13,721 nucleotides of DNA from contig JBDSEA010000158.1 of assembly GCA_039920305.1 (NCBI GenBank), positions 1 to 13,721 on the forward strand, in the 5' to 3' direction. Positions within the stretch are counted from its first letter, which is position 1. Each line of letters starts with the position of its first letter. Positions 1 to 5,731 of the stretch are shown in pieces. A program made the translations under genes and the position numbers. Under the pieces are notes generated by a model, which was not told the DNA's origin, made no database searches, and saw nothing but the letters and a program-made list of their open reading frames with translations. This DNA comes from DASRAJ01 sp039920305. GTDB lineage: Bacteria > Bacteroidota > Bacteroidia > Chitinophagales > UBA10324.

Positions 1-153
1 TTTAGCACATTTGAAGAAATGAATGAAGCGGATGCACAGGAAATGGCGAATCTCACGGCGCGGCAACATTTACAACATGTAGCAATGCTTGTGGCAAAAG
101 TTTATGCCGAGGAGTTGAAAAAGCCAATGGACAAGACGATAAAATTTAAGTAA
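1..153 (+). CDS. Small nucleotidyltransferase-partner protein (3' end only)
   Basis: Frame 1 is open from the window edge to TAA at 151-153, giving the last 50 residues of a protein that starts outside. The visible part is charged and probably helical, with an FEEMNEADAQEMA stretch, then HLQHVAMLVAKVYAEELKKP and a basic tail. From memory, short Bacteroidota proteins with an 'FEEMNEADAxEMAxLT' start and a 'YAEELKKP' end are commonly encoded just ahead of MNT-type nucleotidyltransferases. The stop overlaps the ATG of the next gene (TAATG), implying translational coupling. That arrangement suggests a two-component unit, toxin-antitoxin-like, but which half would be the antitoxin cannot be told from sequence. 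The assignment as partner rests on this overlap and on recall of the family, not on a search. Confidence 0.7.
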   Translation, partial: FSTFEEMNEADAQEMANLTARQHLQHVAMLVAKVYAEELKKPMDKTIKFK

Positions 154-629
154 TGGATATTTTTATTGATGAGCATCAGCAACTCTTATTTTCTCTGTTA
201 AAGCACGATGTAAAGTTTATAATGATTGGTGGCTATGCCGTAATTTTTTATGGCTATGAACGGCTTACAGGAGATTTGGATATTTGGCTGCAACCTGATA
301 ATGGAAACAAACAGAAGTTCTTAAATGCACTGAATGAATTTGGCATTGTAGAATCAAACATGGAGCAGATAAAACAAATTGATTTCACCAATGCCCAAAT
401 GTTTTATATCGGAGAGAAGCCTAAACGCATTGACTTTCTGACTCTGGTTAACGGCGTTAGCTTTGAGGATGCATTCCGACAGGTTAATTATTTTCCGCTG
501 CATGATAAGTTGATACCAGTAATTCAATATCAGCATCTTATCCTTACGAAAATTTCGACCGGACGAGCAAAAGATAAAGCTGATATAGAGGAGCTGCAAC
601 GAATTAATAAATACAGAAAGAAAACATGA
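153..629 (+). CDS. MNT/AbiEii-like nucleotidyltransferase
   Basis: A 158-residue protein of the minimal nucleotidyltransferase fold (DNA polymerase beta superfamily). The signature is IGGYAV at about 25-30 followed by TGDLDIWL at 39-46, giving the GG...DxD metal-binding pattern with D41 and D43. A likely third acidic residue is D94 in KRIDFLT. The C-terminal GRAKDKADIEEL (137-148) matches the 'RxKDxxDIxEL' ending common in this family. Such proteins transfer a nucleotide to a protein or RNA partner, and several are toxins or antitoxins; the substrate here is unknown. The ATG at 153 overlaps the upstream stop, so the two genes are almost certainly co-translated. The next gene downstream, cas1, begins only 22 bp after the stop, so the pair may be in one transcript with the adaptation genes. 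Function in CRISPR biology is not shown by sequence. Confidence 0.82.
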   Translation: MDIFIDEHQQLLFSLLKHDVKFIMIGGYAVIFYGYERLTGDLDIWLQPDNGNKQKFLNALNEFGIVESNMEQIKQIDFTNAQMFYIGEKPKRIDFLTLVNGVSFEDAFRQVNYFPLHDKLIPVIQYQHLILTKISTGRAKDKADIEELQRINKYRKKT

Positions 630-651
630 GCTTTATCTGCTTATCCTTGCA

Positions 652-1554
652 ATGATCAAGCGCACCCTCTACTTCGGCAATCCTGCTTACCTCAGTAAAA
701 AAGATCAGCAGCTTGTAGTAAACATGCAGGAAAAGGATGAAGAAAAAACCATTCCCATCGAAGATATTGGCGTGGTGATTCTCGACCACCAGCAAATCAC
801 CATTACCCAGGGATTGCTGCAAACTCTTATTGAAAACAATGCAGCAGTCATTTCCTGTGATGATACCCATCATCCCCTGGGCCTGATGATGCCTCTTAGC
901 AGCAACACCCTCCAGTCAGCCCGCTTCAAAGATCAGATTGACGCAAGCGAACCCCTGAAGAAAAATCTTTGGGCGCAAACCGTGAAAGCCAAAATCATCA
1001 ACCAGGGCCTGATGCTAAAGCAATACGGCAAAAAAGTAGAGCAGCTGCGAACGCTTGCAAGGCGGGTAACTTCAGGCGATACCAATAATTGCGAAGCGCA
1101 GGCTGCCGCTATTTACTGGCGAGAGTTGTTCGGACCTGATTTTAACCGGGAGCGGTATGGAGAGCCACCCAACAACCTACTCAATTACGGCTATGCAATA
1201 CTGCGCGCCATTGTTGCCCGCGGCCTGGTTTCATCAGGCCTTATGCCAACCCTCGGCATTCATCACCGCAATCAATACAATGCCTATTGCCTTGCCGATG
1301 ACATCATGGAACCTTATCGGCCCTTTGTTGATCAGCTAGTAAAAAAAATGTACGATCCGGTGAAGTCATTGACATTTTTAAAGCTCACCACTGAGCACAA
1401 GAAAGAGCTTCTTGCCATTGCCACAGTGGATATTTTTTTTAAAAAAGACCGCAGTCCGCTGATGGTAGGCATGCAGCGCACTACCTCTTCCTTAAGCCGC
1501 TGCTATCAGCAACAGCAGCGCAACCTTGAATTTCCATTTCTCTATGAAACCTGA
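652..1554 (+). CDS. cas1: Cas1 integrase, type II-C-like
   Basis: CRISPR-associated endonuclease/integrase Cas1, 300 residues, normal for type II. With Cas2 it inserts new spacers into the array. Visible features are an N-terminal beta-rich domain with LYFGNPAYLS (6-15) and IPIEDIGVVILDH (34-46), then the helical catalytic domain. The metal-binding residues are E148 (in NCEAQAA), H204/H205 (GIHHRNQYNAY) and the acidic group of ADDIMEPYRP (D217/E220), so the active site looks intact. The divergence pattern and length fit Bacteroidota type II-C Cas1, and the 47-bp repeats downstream agree. It lies 22 bp after the nucleotidyltransferase gene and 68 bp before cas2. Type II systems normally place cas9 immediately upstream; here that position is taken by the nucleotidyltransferase pair. 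Confidence 0.96.
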   Translation: MIKRTLYFGNPAYLSKKDQQLVVNMQEKDEEKTIPIEDIGVVILDHQQITITQGLLQTLIENNAAVISCDDTHHPLGLMMPLSSNTLQSARFKDQIDASEPLKKNLWAQTVKAKIINQGLMLKQYGKKVEQLRTLARRVTSGDTNNCEAQAAAIYWRELFGPDFNRERYGEPPNNLLNYGYAILRAIVARGLVSSGLMPTLGIHHRNQYNAYCLADDIMEPYRPFVDQLVKKMYDPVKSLTFLKLTTEHKKELLAIATVDIFFKKDRSPLMVGMQRTTSSLSRCYQQQQRNLEFPFLYET

Positions 1555-1622
1555 CTGTAGCATTTACATCTTCAAGATTAACATATCGGATTGTATGAAA
1601 CAGCCGGGAAGCTTCTTTTTTT

Positions 1623-1952
1623 ATGCGGCTTAATGAATACCGCGTCATGTGGATTATCGTCCTGTTTGATCTGCCCACTGAAACTGCTGCGGACCGTAAA
1701 ATCTACACAAAGTTCAGGAAGCAGATCATGAAAGATGGATTTTCCATGTTCCAGTTCTCCATCTACCTGCGACATTGCGCCAGCCGTGAAAACACTGATG
1801 TACACATCAAGCGTGTAAAAACACTTCTGCCCGAACGAGGACATGTAGGAATTCTTACCATTACTGACAAGCAGTTCGGCGACATGGAGATTTTTTACGG
1901 CAGCAAAAAGGTGGAAGCACCTGATACCGGGCAGCAACTGGAGATGTTTTGA
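1623..1952 (+). CDS. cas2: Cas2, type II-C-like
   Basis: Cas2, 109 residues, the structural partner of Cas1 in the integrase complex (two Cas1 dimers bridged by a Cas2 dimer). The ferredoxin-like fold starts with MWIIVLFDLPTET (9-21), where D16 is the conserved acidic residue after the first strand. It continues with DGFSMFQFSIYLRHCASREN (38-57), the HIKRVKTLLPERG helix and GILTITDKQFGDMEIF (76-91), and ends with GQQLEMF, a tail I associate with Bacteroidota type II-C Cas2. The ATG at 1623 is preferred over the internal ATG at residue 9 because MRLNEYRVMW is the usual family start. No clear Shine-Dalgarno precedes it, as is common in Bacteroidota. The gene appears intact, so cas1-cas2 could still make a functional adaptation complex although the nearby array is damaged. 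Confidence 0.96.
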   Translation: MRLNEYRVMWIIVLFDLPTETAADRKIYTKFRKQIMKDGFSMFQFSIYLRHCASRENTDVHIKRVKTLLPERGHVGILTITDKQFGDMEIFYGSKKVEAPDTGQQLEMF

Positions 1953-1953
1953 G

Positions 1954-1973
1954 AAAAAACTGCCTGTTGGCAG
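1954..1973 (-). terminator. Possible leftward terminator at the end of cas2
   Basis: Read on the minus strand, the sequence gives CTGCC-AACA-GGCAG followed by six T (complement of A 1954-1959), a short intrinsic-terminator shape directly after the cas2 stop. The plus strand lacks a T-run after the stem, so it would act on leftward transcripts, for example read-through from the array. The adjacent GGCAGGCAGGCA (1969-1980) belongs to a GCAGGCA-rich small repeat type also found inside the downstream palindromes, so this may be a repeat fragment rather than a working terminator. Confidence 0.35.
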
Positions 1974-2016
1974 GCAGGCAGGATTGAAAAAATCATGATT
2001 TCCACTCATCCTTTAT

Positions 2017-2054
2017 AAAAAAAAGCCCGTTTTTCCACTCATGAAAAACGGGCT
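2017..2054 (-). terminator. Strong leftward intrinsic terminator between array and cas2
   Basis: A perfect 11-bp inverted repeat (AGCCCGTTTTT at 2024-2034 and AAAAACGGGCT at 2044-2054) with a 9-nt loop. On the minus strand the stem runs into eight T (complement of A 2017-2024), which is a canonical intrinsic terminator. On the plus strand the stem is followed by AAACCC, so it is a poor terminator for cas2. Its orientation and place just left of the array fit termination of an array transcript running leftward toward cas2, the convergent arrangement known from several type II-C loci. Some bidirectional activity through the A/T-rich stem base cannot be excluded. Confidence 0.72.
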
Positions 2055-2202
2055 AAACCCTTGACAGTAAACGATCTTAGAGCAGGTATACTGTGTCAAA
2101 GATCGTTCAGAAAAAAATTTGAAAGCAAATCACAACTGCAAGTAGGGAGGGACTTCACAATATTGTACTGTGTCAAAGATCGTTTAGAAAAAAATTTGAA
2201 AG

Positions 2203-2232
2203 TTTATCTGCCGCAGTTTTTACGGAGGCAGG
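2203..2232. repeat. 30-bp imperfect palindrome inserted in CRISPR repeat 2
   Basis: Comparison with repeat 1 shows a clean 30-bp insertion between GAAAG and CAAATC of the repeat. The insert starts TTTATCTGCCGCAG and ends ACGGAGGCAGG. Together with the following CAAA of the repeat its arms are imperfect inverted repeats (TTTATCTGCCGCAG against TTTGCCTGCCTCCG, 10 of 14 matching) around a T-rich centre. No target duplication beyond one ambiguous base is seen. It resembles small REP-like palindromes rather than an insertion sequence. In the RNA it would split the ATTTG/CTTTC part of the repeat, the portion expected to pair with tracrRNA. Confidence 0.75.
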
Positions 2233-2297
2233 CAAATCACAATTATCGCGACTTATGAAAGGTGAAATGTGAATGGACGGTGTCAAAATCGTTCAAG

Positions 2298-2327
2298 TTT
2301 ATCTGCCGCAGTTTTTACGGAGGCAGG
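2298..2327. repeat. Identical 30-bp palindrome in CRISPR repeat 3
   Basis: This copy is identical, base for base, to 2203-2232 and is followed by the same CAAATC remainder of the repeat. On the left only AAG of the repeat is retained because 14 nt (the A-run and TTTGAA part) are missing just before it. The shared insertion point suggests either that one interrupted repeat was duplicated during spacer acquisition or that a recombination event copied it. Two independent insertions are less likely. Confidence 0.75.
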
Positions 2328-2427
2328 CAAATCATAATCACTTCACCTCTTACCTTTCACGATTCACAATCAGTATTGCGACTTTTGTGAAAGAAGTTTT
2401 ACAGGACCCTCACTTCGCAGGTATCTG

Positions 2428-3414
2428 ATGAAAAATGAACGACCGAATATTCAGCTCCAGTTCCTGGTGGTAGTGATGGGTGTGATTTTACTTATTTCGA
2501 AGTTCGCCGCTTACCTGCTCACGCACTCCAATGCCATACTTACCGATGCGCTGGAGAGCATCGCCAATGTGATTGCCGGATTCATCGGATTGTACAGCCT
2601 TCAGCTTTCTGCGAAGCCGCGTGACGAAGATCATCCTTATGGACATGGCAAGGCGGAATTCATTTCAGCAAGTGTGGAAGGAGCGCTCGTGCTGTTTGCC
2701 GGTGTCTTTATTTTCGGAAAATCCATCTATTCATTTTTCTTCCCCCAGCACATTGAGCAGCTCAATGCAGGGATTATGATTTTAGGAATTACCGGTGTCA
2801 TAAATTTTTTTCTTGGTTATATCAGTGAGAGGCAGGGGGAAAAAACAGATTCACCCGCGCTGATTGCAAGCGGGAAACATCTCAAATCAGATGCCGCAAG
2901 TACCTCTGCGCTTCTTGCCGCGCTGCTGCTCATTTCATTAACAGGATGGCAGGTGCTTGACAATATTATTGCCCTCGGCTTCGGCATTTTCATTAGTGTG
3001 GTGGGCTACAGGGTACTGCGCAGGGCCGTGGCAGGAATTATGGATGAGGCGGATTATTCATTACTGAAAAAAATCATTATTCACCTGAATGAGCACCGGC
3101 ATGCCGCCTGGATTGACCTCCACAATATGCGTGTAATCAAATACGGCAGCATGCTTCATGTGGACTGCCACCTGACCGTTCCCTGGTATTTTAATGTGAA
3201 TGAAGCACATGCAGAGGTAAAATCAGTGAATCAGGAAATTGAAAAATCAGTCAGTAACCCGCTTGAGTTTTTTGTGCATACTGATCCCTGCTCACCACCC
3301 GTGCAATGCAAGCTTTGTGTAAAGTTTGATTGCCTGGTACGGCAGGCTGCCTTTGAAAAGAAAATTGAATGGAACCTGGATACATCCCTGAGAAACAAAA
3401 AACATGAATTGTAA
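2428..3414 (+). CDS. Cation diffusion facilitator (CDF) family metal transporter
   Basis: A 328-residue inner-membrane CDF transporter that would export divalent metal ions (Zn, Fe, Mn or Co type; metal not assignable) by proton antiport. The first two membrane segments span about 11-30 and 38-60 and include THSNAILTDALES, with D40 as the likely TM2 metal ligand. HPYGHGKAEF (69-78) is the family hallmark. Further TM segments lie near 84-103 and 113-131, and TM5 carries HLKSDAAST (H151, D155), completing the transport-site motif. The cytoplasmic ferredoxin-like domain (about 210-285) has histidines in HEHRHAAWIDLH-like context and ends with HVDCHLTVPWYF and FVHTDPC. An extra cysteine-rich tail (C288, C294, C297, C302) follows. 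The gene starts 90 bp after the decayed array and is probably unrelated to it functionally. Confidence 0.92.
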   Translation: MKNERPNIQLQFLVVVMGVILLISKFAAYLLTHSNAILTDALESIANVIAGFIGLYSLQLSAKPRDEDHPYGHGKAEFISASVEGALVLFAGVFIFGKSIYSFFFPQHIEQLNAGIMILGITGVINFFLGYISERQGEKTDSPALIASGKHLKSDAASTSALLAALLLISLTGWQVLDNIIALGFGIFISVVGYRVLRRAVAGIMDEADYSLLKKIIIHLNEHRHAAWIDLHNMRVIKYGSMLHVDCHLTVPWYFNVNEAHAEVKSVNQEIEKSVSNPLEFFVHTDPCSPPVQCKLCVKFDCLVRQAAFEKKIEWNLDTSLRNKKHEL

Positions 3415-3495
3415 AAATTGTAATTATACACAGGTCAGGATCGGAATATTCTCCAAATTTCGCCGGAGAAGCTTAGACTTTCTACCCTCTGCAAT

Positions 3496-4743
3496 ATGAA
3501 TAAAATTTTACTCGCATCACTTTTATTTTTCTACGGTCAAAAGAATTTATCTGGTCAAAACAAGGAAATGGATCTTTATGGTACAGATGAAGATCAGTTC
3601 ACAAGCATCCCGCCGCCGCCGCAATTTTCATCAGGTCTGCGCACCGCATCTTTTAGCATCGTTTTTAATTCCTATACTCCCGATGCCCAGGCAGCATTTC
3701 AATACGCCGCAGATATCTGGGGCTCTGTGCTGATCTCGGAAGTGCCCATTAAAGTGAATACATACTTTACTGCACTTCTGCCGGGTCTACTTGGGATAAC
3801 ATTACCCAATGGAATAAAGAATTTTCAGAATGCTCCTGTGAATGATGTGTGGTATGCATCGTGCCTTGCGAATGCCCTCTCAGGAACAGAATTAAATGCA
3901 GGCGAAAATGATTTCGACCTGTACCTGAACAGCAGCACCAACTGGTACTTTGGCACTGATGGAAATTGCCCTGCAGGAAAATATGATTTTGTCACCACCT
4001 CACTCCATGAAATATGCCATGGGCTTGGATTTTTAGGCCTGGCGAACGGAGAAAATAATCTTGGCTCATTCGGGTTGATTACTGCAGCCGATTTTTTTCC
4101 CATTGTCACCTCATTTCCCTTTCCTGATCTTGAGGGCAAGCCCGGAATTTTTGATGAGTTTCTTTATAATCAATCAGATGAACAACTAACGGATACTGTT
4201 CTGTTTCCTAATCACTCCGCCCAGCTTTATGATGAATTTACCGGCAATTTTGTATCCTTCTCCGGAACCAATGCAGTTAATAATAATGGAGGAAATGAGC
4301 CGGTAATTTATACACCCTCTTCTTTTTCGCTCGGATCAAGCATGGTTCATTTAGATGAGATCACATATCCCGCAGGCAACATCAATGACCTCATGACTCC
4401 ATTTGCGGGAACGGCCGAAGTAACACATGACCCTGGTCCGGTTGCGGTGGGAGTGCTGAAGGACATGGGCTGGAATGTAAATTATAATGTAGGAATCAAT
4501 GATCCGGATGTTACCAATGAAACATTCATAGTGTTTCCGAACCCGGTGATCAATACTTTTACTATCGCCGGATTACAGGGCGATGTTGATGCCCTTGAGC
4601 TTTCGGATCTTGCAGGAAGAAAAGTCATAGGACAAATCCATCCGGAATTTCCTTATGAGGTTTCCGGCCTTCAACCGGGATTATATCTGTTGCGGGTAAA
4701 AAACAGTAAGAAAGTCTTTACTTCAAAAATTCAAAAGCAATAA
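3496..4743 (+). CDS. Secreted metzincin-like protein with T9SS sorting domain
   Basis: A 415-residue predicted exported protein. Residues 1-20 form a signal peptide (MNKILLASLLFFYG core). The central region has TTSLHEICHGLGFLG (167-181), which contains HExxHxxG (H171, E172, H175, G178) typical of metzincin zinc proteases. Residue 181, where the third zinc ligand is expected, is glycine. NDLMTPF (297-303) could be a Met-turn (M300), and GVLKDMGW (319-326) resembles the 'ALLxDIGW' strand ending many matrixin-like domains. Residues about 346-415 (FPNPVINTFTI, DLAGRKV, LQPGLYLLRV) are a type A C-terminal T9SS sorting domain, so it should cross the outer membrane and be released or surface-anchored. 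Substrate is unknown. Protease activity is uncertain because of the missing third ligand. Confidence 0.87.
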   Translation: MNKILLASLLFFYGQKNLSGQNKEMDLYGTDEDQFTSIPPPPQFSSGLRTASFSIVFNSYTPDAQAAFQYAADIWGSVLISEVPIKVNTYFTALLPGLLGITLPNGIKNFQNAPVNDVWYASCLANALSGTELNAGENDFDLYLNSSTNWYFGTDGNCPAGKYDFVTTSLHEICHGLGFLGLANGENNLGSFGLITAADFFPIVTSFPFPDLEGKPGIFDEFLYNQSDEQLTDTVLFPNHSAQLYDEFTGNFVSFSGTNAVNNNGGNEPVIYTPSSFSLGSSMVHLDEITYPAGNINDLMTPFAGTAEVTHDPGPVAVGVLKDMGWNVNYNVGINDPDVTNETFIVFPNPVINTFTIAGLQGDVDALELSDLAGRKVIGQIHPEFPYEVSGLQPGLYLLRVKNSKKVFTSKIQKQ

Positions 4744-4777
4744 GGGAATATACAGTGCAGCAAGTTTTAAGTTCTGC

Positions 4778-5662
4778 CTAACTTAATAGTATTTTCCAGG
4801 CTTCCTTCACTTTGTTCTGATCCAGAAATTCTTTGGCAATAAGATGCTTGTGATACCCGAATGATTCTGCATCATTTTTAAAGCGCTCTTCTAATTCTGA
4901 CAGTGCTTCTTCTGTTTGAACTTCTGCGAGATCCTGCGCCCCGGGAATGAACTCAGAGTTACCAAGCATTCCCAGGTTGTTTCCTGTGAGCACCTTGCTG
5001 TTTCGGATAAAATCAGGGAGCCCGTCAACACCGATAGCGGGTTTTAATTTTGGCTTTGGAACTTCAAACACGGCGCTGCCGCTCGCCCGGCAATAATAAT
5101 CATCTCCCATTCTTGCGACCAGGTCAATCTTATCAGGATCAATGCGCTGATCGGCGCCGAGAATATTTTCATTGATGTGCATCAGCAGTATTTCACAGAT
5201 AATCAGATTTGCTGCACCGCCATCGTTTCCCATAGGCTTCACCTCTACCACTTTGCATTCAAACTGCACGGGTGACTCGACAACACGAAAAGGTTTTATT
5301 TTTTCTGAAGGCAGCATGGTTAACCCCGCTTTAATAAATTCATTTTCTCCACCGGGAAATTCAACACTTGCCAGGCTTGCCTGCTGCACCATGCTATAAC
5401 TTACGGTATTGATCACAACTTCCGGAACTTCCAGAATATTTTCCAGGGTATGCTTCGTGGTATTGTCTCGGACTCTTCTTGCCGGTGAAAAAATAAGTGT
5501 GGGGGGATTACTTCCAAAAGCATTGAAGAAGCTGAACGGGGCAAGATTAGGATTACCATTTATATCCACAGTGCTTGCAAATGCAATGGGCCTTGGCTGA
5601 ATGCTGGCAAGCATGTAGGCATGAAGCTTGGGAACTGAAATTTCTCCTGGTTTGATGATCAT
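4778..5662 (-). CDS. Flavin reductase-like FMN-binding flavoprotein
   Basis: A 294-residue protein. Its first 200 residues belong to the flavin-reductase-like (DIM6/NTAB, flavoredoxin) family: QPRPIAFASTVD (22-33) and NLAPFSFFNAFGSNPP (39-54), then LIFSPARR and ENILEVPEVVINTV, form the FMN-binding split-barrel. The protein is probably a cytoplasmic FMN-dependent reductase; the partner enzyme or substrate is not evident. The last about 90 residues, from around KPAIGVDGLPD (208-218), are an additional helical tail rich in Glu and Lys, which I do not recognise as a separate domain. It is the last gene of a leftward group and starts 69 bp after the lipoprotein gene, so co-transcription is possible. 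It converges with the metzincin-like gene, with only 34 bp between their stops. Confidence 0.88.
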   Translation of the reverse strand: MIIKPGEISVPKLHAYMLASIQPRPIAFASTVDINGNPNLAPFSFFNAFGSNPPTLIFSPARRVRDNTTKHTLENILEVPEVVINTVSYSMVQQASLASVEFPGGENEFIKAGLTMLPSEKIKPFRVVESPVQFECKVVEVKPMGNDGGAANLIICEILLMHINENILGADQRIDPDKIDLVARMGDDYYCRASGSAVFEVPKPKLKPAIGVDGLPDFIRNSKVLTGNNLGMLGNSEFIPGAQDLAEVQTEEALSELEERFKNDAESFGYHKHLIAKEFLDQNKVKEAWKILLS

Positions 5663-5731
5663 GGTCTTATTTTTAACATCATGCAGTTCCAGTTGCCGGA
5701 ACCGTGGGTTTTTTAAACTTTGAATTTAATT

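Larger units (their letters stand above)
2090..2338 (-). CRISPR. Decayed three-repeat type II-C-like CRISPR array
   Basis: Three copies of one repeat are recognisable. Repeat 1 (2090-2136) is an intact 47-mer; its minus strand begins GTTGTGATTTGCTTTCAAAT, which I recall as the start of Bacteroides-type II-C 47-bp repeats. Spacer 1 (2137-2166) is exactly 30 nt, the usual type II length. Repeat 2 (2167-2243) differs from repeat 1 by two substitutions and a 30-bp insertion. Spacer 2 (2244-2276) is 33 nt. Repeat 3 (2277-2338) carries the same insertion, lacks 15 nt of the repeat and has several substitutions. The minus strand is given because that orientation matches crRNA polarity in related systems and the leftward terminator on the cas2 side. 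No intact leader or tracrRNA was recognised. The region 1953-2427 contains nothing convincingly protein-coding. Confidence 0.85.

Noticed and set aside
2203..2232. Insertion sequence or MITE of a known family in the CRISPR repeats
   Set aside because: At 30 bp with imperfect arms and no clear target duplication it cannot be tied to a transposase family; described only as a palindromic repeat.
2061..2258. A 65-codon open frame on the plus strand across the array
   Set aside because: It is made of CRISPR repeat, spacer and palindrome sequence; repeated residue blocks reflect the repeats, and no protein-like signature is present.
1953..2427. A tracrRNA gene next to the array
   Set aside because: No anti-repeat to the GTTGTGATTTGC end of the repeat exists outside the repeats themselves; the inverted segment at 2061-2078 matches only the other half.
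3449..3470. TTCTCC/GGAGAA inverted repeat upstream of the metzincin-like gene
   Set aside because: A 6-bp stem with a 10-nt loop and no T-run; it could be a weak leader structure but is not distinguishable from chance.
4767..4786. Hairpin TTAAGTT/AACTTAA between the convergent genes as a bidirectional terminator
   Set aside because: A 7-bp AT-rich stem without a T-run on either strand, overlapping the stop codon of the flavoprotein gene; too weak to annotate.
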